Assembly (NCBI GenBank): GCA_037576195.1 | Contig: CM075103.1 | Coordinates: 25,110,001 to 25,174,000, forward strand | Direction: 5' to 3' | From: Phytoseiulus persimilis | Taxonomy: Eukaryota; Arthropoda; Arachnida; Mesostigmata; Phytoseiidae | DNA: 64,000 nt | In this document: one piece after another, positions 31,923 through 42,454 of the stretch | How the letters are laid out: every line of letters begins with the position of its first letter | Numbering within the stretch: the first letter of the stretch is position 1 | Translations under genes and position numbers: made by a program | The notes under the pieces: model-generated | What the model was told of the DNA's origin: nothing | The model's database searches: none | Seen by the model: the letters and a program-made list of their open reading frames with translations, nothing else

Positions 31923-33204
31923 TGGGCTTTGCAACGGTTCTTTAACCGCAAATACTTTGCGGCTTTCACCCGCAATAACCGCGAGCGAATTGCGGTTACA
32001 ACCGCATTTGACCGCAATTCTCCGGAACGTATGATATCTTGAGAAAGCGTCTTGTGTGATGAGCGTAATCTGCCTGAGAATCCGAGATCAGGCCCTAAGA
32101 CTTCAAGAGCAATGAATTGCTTCTGGAACTGTGACATCTTGTGTGATGACTTCCGTTGAACGAAGTTCATACACGCTCCCGAAAACCGGATCCGGCATGC
32201 AATCATGTCTGCACATCAGGTACAGCCTCTCCATGTCCCTATAAGCGAGCCGTTCAAGGACTCGATGAGCCAGCATTGGAGACGGAAGGCTCAATCTTCC
32301 AGGGCTCTGCGCATCTGGTAGGATCAAGGAACAGAGCACAGCGGAAGTAGCTATTGTGTGGGTTGCATCCGCGCTGGAAGAATCGTGATGAGGTCCTATC
32401 AGAAAACGGGGATCTCTGATGCACTGGTCGGAACCGAGAACGAACGCCCTCTTTGAAGACCGCAACGATGGTATCGGAGCCGGGAGCAGCAACTTGGAGC
32501 CCGAGAAAACAGGGAGCACCACGAAAGAACACCTCGAGGGTTCCCGATGGGAAGAACTCGAGAATCCGGACGTCGAATTTACGTGGGTCATCCGAACCCA
32601 ACAAACAGGCATGCTTTCGGGCACTCTTCGCTCGTGAAACCGTGCAGAAACCAGCCTCAATCCCGAATTTCAGAGTTTGCAAGACTTCCGCAGCGGACCG
32701 TGAGGAGTTGAAGCCGAAATCGCCGACGTGCATTCATCGGACGGGAGGCTCCACAATACATGATGATCTTTTCTGCATAAGGACAATGTGTCAAAGATTT
32801 CGTGACTTGAAACGTTCAACCAACGTTCCCGGCCCCCTCTGAGCAAGGTCGGGTTGTGACAAACGAGTCTTCATGAGATGTGTTTTGGGATCACGTCGTA
32901 TCCGGTAATTATGGAACCTCCTTTCTGATAAAAGAGGAGGAGCTTCCAGAAAATCATACTAGGTTTTCTCTCTCATGTGGAAACTTTCCTATCGGGAGGA
33001 TACCGAGGAGTTGCAATGTCTTTCCTGCGTCTTCGGCTAGGACTCGTTCCAATATTACTAGGCGTGAAAACGATGGTATCGGTGAACCGCGGTTGTTAGC
33101 GGTTATAACGGCGGTTTTCGGTCCCAATTTTGCGGTTAACCGCTGTCGCGGGTATGAAATCACGGTTATTCGTTAACCGTAACCGCGGTTATTTAGAAAT
33201 GCAG
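31923..33204 (+). mobile_element. chimeric element copy A
   Basis: Left end TGGGCTTTGCAACGG is followed by AACCGC-rich sequence. The right end, about 33160-33204, again carries AACCGCGGTT, but its last bases (ATTTAGAAATGCAG) have diverged from the TTGCAAAGCCTA of copy B. The interior matches copy B throughout, at roughly 80% by eye. It includes a decayed Tigger segment (about 32150-32440), read as QPLHVPISEPFKDSMSQHW and then SYQKTGISDALVGTEN, and a shared unassigned block (about 32540-32960). No matching 8-bp flanks were found (left GTTGGAAC, right TCATTCGC). It abuts the inverted minisatellite on the left and a Tigger-4 remnant on the right. Confidence 0.7.
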
Positions 33205-33205
33205 T

Positions 33206-34130
33206 CATTCGCACCTCGATCCTGTCTTTCCGAAGCCAACGCCTCGACTTCATAAGACTCTCACTTCTGTGTGAAAATTCACGAAATAAACTTGGTTCCA
33301 GCGAAAATCGCGAAAAAAAAAATCGAGCGCAGATCTCCCACTGTGCGGCGTAAAACTCCTCGACGCTCTCCACGTTCTCTTCCATGAATCTCCTGACAAC
33401 GGACAACACTTGCAGAACATCTGTTGTCGAAATACGCGGCACGAAGGGTTCTTCCCCGCCATTGCCCTGAGTTCTCCTCCTCCTGATTGGCCCGTATTCG
33501 TCTGCGTGACTACTTCACAGATCTCCGAATCACTCAGCATTGCGAAACATTCGGCGTCATCATCGATATCGACGGAAGCAACGAAGTGCTCGTCGATCAT
33601 GCCCTCCGGGCGGTCACTTCCATTTCAACTTCATCCCCGTTTTCTCGATTCTCGGAATCCTCGCTTTTTCTGAATTCGGCCTTCCGTAAACAGTTGGGAA
33701 TTGTGGTCGCCGTGACCAAACACCATGAGCGCTTCAGCAGATGGAGAGCCTGCAGAACGTCGATCGACTTGACCGACGAGTCCATGTTCTTTCCCGCTGC
33801 CGAATCACCGAAGATCATTCGCATGATCTGGGTGCGGCAGCGCGCTTTTGCGGATCAAATGATGCCTTGGTCCACAGGCTGAAACAACGACGTTGTATTC
33901 GGCGGCATGAAAACAATCTGTATGTTTCCCAGAACTGTTGATGGATCAAGCTTGTGGAAAGTTGCATTGTCGCAGAAGAGGAGAATTTTGCGATCTTCCA
34001 GCTGCTGATCCCATTTTCGGAGTATATTCGACCAAATTCGGTTCGTCGTCCATGATTTGGCGCTACCGTAGTAGGGAACGGGTGGAGTGCCCCGAAAAGC
34101 AACGTGTAATTCTCGAATACTCCGATTGCG
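33206..34130 (-). pseudogene. Tigger-type transposase, C-terminal half (Tigger-4)
   Basis: On the - strand from 34130: SWTTNRIWSNILRKWDQQLE, then DRKILLFCDNATFH with the second catalytic Asp, then IQIVFMPPNTTSLFQPVDQG with the third catalytic Asp. An in-frame TGA follows (QGII then stop), then RTQIMRMIFGDSAAGKN, VDVLQAL-like SIDVLQALHLLKRSW, TIPNCLRKAEFR, an acidic stretch (VDIDDDAECFAMLSDSEIC) and DVLQVLSVVRRFMEENVESV. The order is that of Tigger1/2-type transposases and differs from Tigger-1 and Tigger-2 of this window. Upstream, 34130-34400, only faint traces (LDEATLLWAL) of the first catalytic region remain. The 3' side is cut by chimeric element A. Confidence 0.8.
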
Positions 34131-37100
34131 AACATTTTCTCACTGATTCGACAACATTCCCTCCCGAACAGAACATTGCGCGCGGGTCGCTATGTTCTCG
34201 GGATCCGGGATGTCGAGTATCCAGATTTCTTCGTACTCGGGGACGCCAGCTTCCTGATCCAGTGTGCTGTTTGGCGCAGTTCATCTTTTATTCGTCCCGA
34301 GAGCGCCCACAGGAGTGTCGCTTCGTCCAGCTCAAGATCCATGTCCGCTGATGACGGCAGCCAGCGCATGTGATGCTCTGTTCCACAGCTCCGAAGGTTT
34401 TATGAGATGAGCGGATTTCGTGGGTCACCGCGAGTTCTTGCATACGATACTCAAGGAACGTCTGAATGACGCTCAGGGGAGCTGTACATCCATCCCGATA
34501 CCTCAATGACCTGCGCGCCACGCCGGCAGTTGGCCACCGACGGCCATAAGGCGCTCTGCGCCTCGGCAGTTGACTCATAAACGACCAAGAACACAGGACG
34601 TAGCGTCAGCCGACTCGAGACGGGTAGTTGTGCACTGTATCTTGGAGATACAGGCCTCCGAGTCCTGAATGGAACGCGACAGCTCGCGGTGAGTCTGCTT
34701 CCAGCGAGATTTTGCTTCTAGCGGCTCGGAGTTTGCTCCATCAGAGTATCTTGCGATTCACTTCGAATTTCCGCAGACACCAATCGCGTCCCATGTCCTC
34801 AGATTGCCATAAATGGAGAGTGATTCGACCTAGTTTCATCACAAATGAAGCAAAGTGGGATTCCGTCCGACTATCAGCTCGGTAACACAGGATGATACGC
34901 AATGCGCGCGACCAGATACGGGGTGGAACAAATATTTTCAGGAAAATCACCATGTTCGACAATGAGCTCTTGATGCGTAACATTTGGCCTCGATCGTTGG
35001 AGAAACGCCTAGGGCCCGTGTTCAAGATTCGTGGAGTTCCGGTCTGGTTCATCGTCATGGCACGGTCGGAATCGGAGTTTCAGACTTATATCTCCAATCC
35101 GTTCAACAATGGAGGACTCGTACTTTCAGACAAGGATAGAAACTTCCATCTTCGGCATATCAATAGTTCACAAGGGTCAATCTCGAGCCGCTGAGGAAAC
35201 CATAACGTCGCAGTTTGTGTTCGATTGAGTTCAATCGCGCGCGAACCCACTCGGGTTAACAGACTTCCCGCCTGTGTTCAGCCGTGCGTACAGTTTTTAA
35301 CAAGAGGTGGGTTCCTCGGTTCGCGTTCCGAAGTTTTTCTCCTATCTCCGCGGGTCAAGCATCGGTGCCCAAGTTTGCTTCGGCATCCGAAACGTCCTCG
35401 TCCCAGGGTTTTATGGCAATCTTTCTGTTGCGTGATAGTGTGATCCTTGTTTCCAACTCCGTCTCATATTTCTCTTTGATTACCGAAATGGCAAATATCA
35501 TGTCTGCAACTGCTTTTGAAGGTGAATGTCTACGAGCGTGATGTCGACGATGTGTTCAGGTGCGGGAATACACTGAACCGGGCGTTGTAGATTCCTCGGG
35601 TGCTCTGTCGATTCTGCGCAGAGAAAGTGCACGCATATAGGGCTTAGTTTGATGATCATTCTGTAGAGGTATGATTCGAGTTGACCGTGTCGCGGGAGTG
35701 CTTCGGTCGGGAATTCAGAAAATAGTTGATTTCTTCGTGCTGTCTGATGTACCACGGTTCGCTATCATTCATGAGTATTTCTGTCCAGATGCCCTCAGAA
35801 GTGGGTTTCATAAGCCTCAGTTTGTGCAAGCCAATTCGTTCAGAGAAATCCGGAGCTGCTGGCAGACTCCATCCGGGAACTTGGCGAGACTCCGGAACTC
35901 TGTGCCTTCCCACCAGTATTTTTCAAGGAAGTAATGACGGTTCATGAAGCTCCTCTGTTTGCCAAAACAGGCGTTACTTTGAACGGTCGATACCTACCAA
36001 TCATCGAGTGTCATCTTAGCGGGCGGAACTGGACCTCACGGATATCATTCGGAAGAACCGCGGGACAATGCAGCCGCCATGACTGGCTCTGTGGAACAGA
36101 CTTTTCTCCTTATGCAACGTAATCTATATGAACTCCCGACAACCTGGAAACGAACGAGAAGCCGGGATCGCAGGACGAGGTCCATCAAAATTGCAGGAGT
36201 TCGACTTCAACTTCAACGAGTTCGACTTGGTTACTCTTACAGGCTACGACACTCTGATTTGGGCTCCGAACTACTTTGGAGAGCTCCACCCGTAGATGCA
36301 TGGCTATTACGGGGTGAGGAGCTCAACGGAGACAGTTTCGCCAGCGAGCACGTCGAGAGTGCACTCTGTTCTCCGTGTAAGCGAAGGTTTCACGACTCAG
36401 AGCAGCTAACCTCCCACTTTGAGTTCCGAATGTTCTTCATCAAGCCCTCGCGATAGATATTGGGACTCAGGAGAGGTCCGATCACTACTCCATACGAGGG
36501 CTGTCTGTTCCAAAACCGACTGCTCCTAAGTTCGTAACTAAGTAGCGGAGCTGCTGCCATCGCTTCTCGCCCATTACTGATCTTTATCAACGAACCGATC
36601 GTTTTAGGGGTCGGCAATTCTAGCAGGGACAACTGACAGCAAAAGCCAGGCCCTACAAAACTCCTTCATGGACTCGAAGCGCCTTATAGGAAATGCTCTA
36701 ATCACGACGCTAGAAATCTGCCTTAAATGCGAAAAGATGGAGGTTATTATGAGAACAGCTTCCCGAGACACAATAGTTGGGGAGCGCGTCAACTGGGCCT
36801 CGCCGTCAACTTCCGAGCGGATCGGGTGAGGTTAGGTTAGGGCTCGGGCGAGCCAGCGAAGCGATGTGAGCAGATCGACAGCCAGCGCACTCGACATAGT
36901 GCGGGGGAATCCGGTGAGATCAGGTTAAGGCCCCTGTTGACCCAGTGGCCCGGTTGACGCCATGGCCCAGTTGACGCCGGGGCCCAGTTGACGGGCACCC
37001 CAATAGTTGACGACAATCATAGGGCCAAGCAACCGTTGGCGTTTGCATCCGTCTCTTTCAGACGCAGTTGGAAACGGGGCCCTCCTACTATAATCTTGAG

Positions 37101-37698
37101 GGCCAACGGAGAACGTAGATGATCGTTTCGTTGGAGCTCTAGTCCCCGAAAAAAACTGTCCGCTGGACGGGCGAAAAGCATCCTCACTCCGTCGAGGGAC
37201 GCGGCTCAACAAGGCAAGGCGACGAATGCCTCTCGTTTCTCCCGCACACTTCTATCATGTCCCAGCCTCGTGCCTCATTTTAATACAGTGAGCGCTGTTC
37301 TACGGTTTCTCACGAGGCAATGTTACTCAGAGGAGAGTATACGGCAAAAAAAACACCCTACCACACCAAACAACTGATCTCAAACCCCGGAGCGTCGACG
37401 CGTTACCGATGCGTCCTGCTGTCGAGATAACAACAAAACCACGGCACAGAGCTGAAAGGAATCCTTTTATGAAGGCCTTACATTTAGATGGCTTTTCCGG
37501 ATCGGTTGGCCCATGGAGGTGACTACATCGCCCAAGCAAGGCGTGACGCCTCGGTGTCGGGAGGTGTCGGAGTTTCGGTTCAGTGGAGAATCGCTGGATG
37601 ATTCCCTCGAACGGATTCCACGCAGCAGACGTTCTCTAGATACAGAAACTCACTCTCTTGAGGCAAATAACGACGACGCCGGAAAACGTTCCTTGTTC
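34131..37698. other. stretch without a recognised gene
   Basis: Short frames on both strands, none assignable. One (36079-36456, +) contains CSPCKRRFHDSEQLTSH, which lacks the second zinc-binding His of a C2H2 finger. A 17-bp repeat lies at 36929-36997. Two GGTTAG copies at 36829-36840 are too few to call telomeric. Confidence 0.4.
36929..36997. repeat. 17-18 bp minisatellite (GGCCCAGTTGACGCC), about 4 copies
   Basis: GGCCCCTGTTGACCCAGT, GGCCCGGTTGACGCCAT, GGCCCAGTTGACGCCGGG and GCCCAGTTGACGGG follow one another. The repeat then decays into CAATAGTTGACGAC. Confidence 0.8.
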
Positions 37699-37704
37699 TT
37701 TATT
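37699..37704 (-). promoter_or_regulatory. candidate polyadenylation signal AATAAA for the SPDEF/Ets98B-like gene
   Basis: AATAAA on the - strand lies 318 nt downstream of the stop codon of the ETS gene, a normal 3' UTR length. No other canonical hexamer is evident between it and the stop. Transcript data would be needed to confirm it. Confidence 0.45.
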
Positions 37705-38021
37705 TCGAGATCATTACTGTGCGACTCCGATTATCTCATCACCGGATGGGCGAACCAGAGTTCCGGAAAGACTCAGGTGAGTCTCACATCGGAGAAACGT
37801 CATTCGAGACGTCTAAGCTCGAATCAAAGCTCAATGAGACTCGGAGACTTTTTTTTGGCGGGGGGCTGCTAGAACGCAGCTACAAACGATCTCAACGGGT
37901 AGGTGCAGCCTTGCATTTGGCTCTGTCGTAATGATTTGAATTTGTCACTACCGACAATATCCTCAGCAGAGTCCCATGTCTGTGCGTCATGATAACGATT
38001 CGAGCAGCTCCTTGGTTCATC

Positions 38022-40040
38022 TTATACGGGTAATGAGTACTCCTCCCCAACGTCAGGCAGCAGAGTGTTGGATTTCTGCGAGCTTTGAATTGAATCCACT
38101 CCGGACGGACCGCAGAACTGATATACCAGGCGTTGGGCTCGATCGGTCTTCCTGATGATCCCTGGAAACGAACATAGCGATGTGGATCATTCGTTCTATG
38201 GTCGAACTAGATAACCAAACACGCGCGAGTCCGTGGCGCGATCTCTTCCGCACATGACTCACATTTACTAATGAACGCATTCTATCATGGCGCGGATTGA
38301 GTTCTTGCGTGAATTCAATTAAGGGTGAGCGGCAACGCCTTTGGCGGAGAGCAGCGTGTTGGTCTCACCTTTACGGTAGTACTGGCGGATGGACCTCGAA
38401 AGTTTGTCATAGTTCATGGCTGGCCGGTTTTTCCTCTCACCCCACAGCTTAGCGACTCGCACGGAGTTTTCGATCTTGAATATGTTCCTCTTCCTGTCGA
38501 CCCACCGAATACAGTCCCCGTGTTCGGGACTGGAGAGAAGCTGCCGCAAGAACTGCCACAAGTGGATGTGAGTACTTGATGAAACGATCGCTGATCTTGA
38601 AGAGTCCTCTGCAAAATCGCAATCGACCTCAACTCCCTCAAATTCGCAATAATTCCAAGAACACGCCTCGAGGGTTCTCCTCGACGCAGGATACCAACTC
38701 ACCATCGCTGTCCTCCGAGCATCCGCTTGAAGACGGTCGTCGGTGGATGTGATGAACCATTTCCGGGGACATTGAGAAACCATCGCCCTCGAAATGAGTT
38801 CGCGTGGTTTTCTCGAATTTCCGATCCACTTCGACTGCTCGATAGAGATGAGGACTCTGGCTCCCTGCATGATATCAATGTATCTCGATAACGATCCTCT
38901 GCTCAGCTGGGGATCACGACGGGAAAATATCCAAGTCATTTTTCCACAAACCTGATCTCCAAATTTCAAGATTGGCGGCGATCTTATCCATGACTAAAAG
39001 GTGCACCGACTGCAGCTCCATCATATCGATCCATGTTCGAGGATCCTCACAGAAGCCGATAAGATCGGGTCCCGTCGACTGTCGAACACGAACACAGCGG
39101 TCGTCAAAGTCGGACATTGTGTGACACCGGGAGGACTTTTTCGGGGAAGGACACCGGGAAGTTCGAGGATGTCTGCTTACCCTCATGAGGAAATCGAGTG
39201 TCTTCCAGCAACTGTCGATTTTTCGCTCGTTCGAAAGCCACTGGAGCCAATTTCGAACATCCATAGTGTTCCAATTGTGGGGATCTGACGAATGAAGAAC
39301 AGCATCTGTCATTCAGGGTCTCCCGCCTCGTTTCCCGAGATGGGTTTCCCTGTTCCAGGAATGCTCGGAGGCGACAGCTCGAGATTCCTCCGAAAATATT
39401 GAAGCGTGGAGCGTTCTGGCCAAGTTTTGGGAGCTAGCGAATGATTCGGATTTGTCAGTCATCGATCATCCAGTGCAGGCCGATCGAGCTCGAAAGAAAG
39501 GAAAAGCGATGGAAATTTCTGAACAATCAGTATAGCGGGCATCGCGCTCCCAAAACCTCGTCAAGAGCGGATACTTCTCATCTCGGAAGGCTTCCGCTTT
39601 AGGCAGACCCTCGAGATGTTTCCTGCGAAACTTAGTGTCGAACCTCCGCACATTCAGGGGAGAGAGAGAAGAGCCTCCATGAAAAGAGAGATCTGAACCC
39701 CAAAGTCTGTGCCACGAGTTGCTGTGGACTTTCCTCCGCGTCACGATGATTTCAAATTCAGGTGGAAATAAAGCTGGACATACATACTTGATGAGATGCA
39801 AAGCTGCCGACACGCTCTTTGAACGTCGCTTGCAGCTTGTTGGAGGCAGAGTGCTCTCAGGTGTTCGAGGGTGTTATTTATCGGGGCCGATTCTGAACTC
39901 TTAATTGGGCCTGTTTCATTCGTTCGCCACGGAGAATCTCGTTCTTTTCCGAAATCTAATGAATTGCCGTCGCTGGAGATCTGCGGCTCGCACTTCACGA
40001 AACCATCGAGCTGCCATGGCAAGGCAGAATTTTCCTCCAT
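38022..40040 (-). CDS. ETS transcription factor of the SPDEF/Ets98B class, six coding exons
   Basis: Nuclear DNA-binding regulator. Coding exons: 40040-39788, 39284-39181, 39078-38952, 38864-38703, 38608-38369 and 38161-38022. Introns are 503, 102, 87, 94 and 207 nt, all GT-AG, and every phase joins, giving 341 codons plus stop (human SPDEF is of similar length). The start is the ATG just after a TTTCAG acceptor; a frame without that splice would extend further upstream. Residues about 73-162 form a divergent PNT/SAM domain (PHNWNTMDVRNWLQW, LVMDKIAANLEIW) split by two introns. Residues about 163-228 are a Ser-rich acidic linker. Residues about 229-312 form the ETS winged helix: IHLWQFLRQLL, CIRWVDRKRNIFKIE, LWGERKNRPAMNYDKLSRS, IRQYYRKGII and QRLVYQFC. 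All three Trp and the two recognition-helix Arg (about 287 and 290) are present. AMNYDKLSRSIRQYY is typical of SPDEF/Ets98B. The gene appears intact. Confidence 0.88.
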
Positions 40041-40214
40041 TCCTGAAACATCAAAAGGATCTCTGAGCTTGTAATTCGAAATTTCCGCGATCGAGGACAG
40101 AGACGGGATGACGTGATGATCTTCGCCCGGAAATCTGCGATTCTTTCTCATTGATAAATTCCACTTTGTTGGGCTCACTCGATTCCGGCGATCGGGAAAG
40201 CCCTCTCTCCTCAC

Positions 40215-40333
40215 CTGCGGTGAAGCGACACTTCGGTGATAGAAGAAACCAACTCTGATGCGAACACACAAAACCGGATCCGATCGCGCACGAACTAAAC
40301 CGGATCCCACCGTTGCCACGCACCGGTTGAACT
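40215..40333 (-). other. candidate non-coding first exon and initiator of the SPDEF/Ets98B-like gene
   Basis: A strong donor (CGCAG then GTGAGG) ends at 40215 and pairs with the TTTCAG acceptor before the ATG exon (exon start 40042), giving a 172-nt intron. Upstream on the - strand, TCAGTT at 40335-40330 matches the arthropod initiator consensus. GGATC about 27 bases downstream resembles a downstream promoter element, one base off the usual spacing. This is inference from short motifs only. Confidence 0.3.
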
Positions 40334-41328
40334 GACTCCCACAGAGCGCAGTGACAACTCCATTCAGTTGTGTTTCGGTAGCGCGATTTTTTGGATCAAT
40401 CGTCGAGTGAACTTCGAACCTCTAAACCCTTTCCTGGACTGAAGGTCTCTACGGCTGGACAAAGGTCGATTGATGGTCTCACCTAAACTAACACTTAGGC
40501 CCGACTGTCGACTTGAGGCTGTGGCCGAAAATAGCCCACGGTTGACGATGCTGCATCTAATGGATCTTTCCCACGGCGAATCGTGACAAGCCGCCTTGCG
40601 ATATAGTGTGACAAAATTTTACCCGAGGGCATCGAGAGTATCTCCACAGGAGTCGACGAACTTTATCGCGAGTCGACGATTATTGCTTTCTGCTATCTAG
40701 TCTGGTTTTCGACGAGCTGACCAATTGAATAATCGAATCAGTCAATGATTATTTGACAGTGTCTGGACCAGTACGTATTTTCAGCGAGATGCTCCTATTT
40801 ATGCGCCACGAAGGAGGAAAAGAACCGGAGCCAACGCTGGACTTCAAAAACGTTCTCATGTTCCTCTTATGAGATAGCCGCTCCTCCTTCCCATCGAGCG
40901 ACAGCGCAGATCATAGTTTTTTTTTGAAATTTTGCTCCTGGAGAATGTTGATTCCGCTCACCAGATTCCCGGAACCGCTCCTGGCGACGGAATTTAACGG
41001 CTTGAAACATCTGCGTTTGGAGCGATTCGACCCGGAAAAGTGTGACTCCTGTCATTCAAGGTCATACATGGATTCCCGAATTCCAAGCATTATTCTTTCA
41101 TCAATTTAATGACCCTCCGGGAATTGGCGGGAGAATCGATGTATGGGGCTTCGATTTCGAAAACCATGGTTTTTACTATATAAAGATTCACTTCACGTGA
41201 AATTCTTGCTGATCCTAATCAATCATTCCTATTACCTTGTATATCCACAGGATCGTTTGGAAAGTTTACAACGCGAAACGGGAACACGGCCGAATTCTGA
41301 TACATCCTTGGATTCGGTTGCCGGAATG
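40334..41328. other. stretch without a recognised gene; upstream region of the ETS gene
   Basis: No coding motif. This is the likely 5' regulatory region of the - strand ETS gene. I cannot define binding sites. Confidence 0.35.
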
Positions 41329-41336
41329 GTCACCAT
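41329..41336. repeat. left 8-bp flanking duplication of copy B
   Basis: GTCACCAT precedes the left end TAGGCTTTGCAA. GTCACCAC follows the right end at 42447-42454, matching at 7 of 8 positions. An 8-bp duplication is the hAT hallmark. Confidence 0.6.
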
Positions 41337-42446
41337 TAGGCTTTGCAACGGTTATTCAACCGCGGTTAATAACCGCAATAACCGCAAACATTTTGCGGCT
41401 CTTAACCGCAATAACCGCGAGCGAATAGCGTTTATAACCGCAATTTTCCGAAACGTATGATTTTTCGAGAAAGCGTCGCGTCTGATGAGCGTACTCTGGC
41501 TGGGAGTCTGGAATTAGGTGCTGAGCGATTGGAGAGAAATGAATTGCTTCTAGAACTGTGACATCTTGTGTGATGACTCCAGTTAAACGAAGTTCGTACA
41601 TGCTTCCGGAAGCCGGACCTGGCTGGCAATCATACCTGGACATATCACACATCAGGAACAGCCTCCCCATGTCCCGAGGAGCAAGCCGTTCGAGGAATCG
41701 ATGAGCCAGCATCGGAGGCGGAAGGCTCAATCTTCCAGAGCTTTGCGCATTTGGTAGGATCAGGGAACAGAGCTCAGCGGAAGTAGCTATTGTGTAGGTT
41801 GCACCTCCGTTGGAAGGCATCGGTAAAAGTGTGCACTGGTCGGAACGGAGGACATACGCCCTTTTCAAATACGATAACGGTGATATCGAAGCCGGGAGCA
41901 GTAATTTGGAGATAGACGAAAATTGGGACCACCTCAAAAGACGACCTCGGGGATTCCCAACGGAAAAACACTCGGGAATCAGGACGTGGAACTACGTGAG
42001 TCATCTCAACCCAACCAGGAAGCATGCCTTCGGGAACTCTCTGCTCGTGAAACCGCGCAGAAATCGGCGCCACTTCCACATTTCAGAGTTTGCAAAACTT
42101 CCCCAGCGGATCGCGAGGAGTTGGACCCGACATTGCTGACTACATTGATCGGAGGGGGAGCTTCGCAATACAAGATGATCTCTCTGGCATCAGGATAATT
42201 TGCCAAAGATTTCGTGACTTGAAGCGTTCAACCAATGTCCCCGGCCCCATCTGATCGAGGTCGAGTTGGAACAAACGATATGTTTTCAGATCTCGTTGTA
42301 TCCGTTAATTATGGAACCTTCTATCTGATAAAAGAGGAGAAGCTCCTTGGAAATATTACAGGGAACGTTCTTCCATATAACCGCGGTTTGCGGTTATGGA
42401 TTTGCGGTTATCGGTTAACCGTAACCGCGGTTCTTTGCAAAGCCTA
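41337..42446 (+). mobile_element. chimeric element copy B, best-preserved (hAT-like ends, Tigger fragment inside)
   Basis: The element is 1110 bp. The ends are perfect 12-bp inverted repeats, TAGGCTTTGCAA and TTGCAAAGCCTA, flanked by GTCACCA(T/C). Subterminal zones (41350-41450 and 42375-42432) are rich in AACCGC and its complement. The interior shares, with copies A and C, a decayed Tigger C-terminal segment (GTGACATCTTGTGTGATG onward; QPPHVPRSKPFEESMSQHR) and an unassigned block (about 41930-42240) in which one frame is similar between A and B (FRVCKTSPADREEL against FRVCKTSAADREEL). No frame is open across the element, so it is non-autonomous. If the TA inside the ends were instead the target duplication, it would be a Tigger derivative. 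Confidence 0.75.
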
Positions 42447-42454
42447 GTCACCAC

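Noticed and set aside
35498-35913. Possible cystine-knot growth factor exon on the - strand
   Set aside because: Cys spacing is only superficially similar; the frames do not join through credible splice sites.
36360-36456. C2H2 zinc finger (CSPCKRRFHDSEQLTSH)
   Set aside because: The second His is missing and there is no neighbouring finger.
36826-36842. TTAGG-like telomere motif (GAGGTTAGGTTAGGG)
   Set aside because: Only two copies, internal position, no array.
36954-37212. Repeat-derived frame across the 17-bp minisatellite on the - strand
   Set aside because: It is open only because of the short GTTGACGCC repeat; no homology.
40100-40323. N-terminal extension of the ETS protein (frame starting MATVGSGLV)
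   Set aside because: A strong donor at 40215 and a strong acceptor before the ATG at 40040 indicate that most of this segment is a 5' UTR intron.
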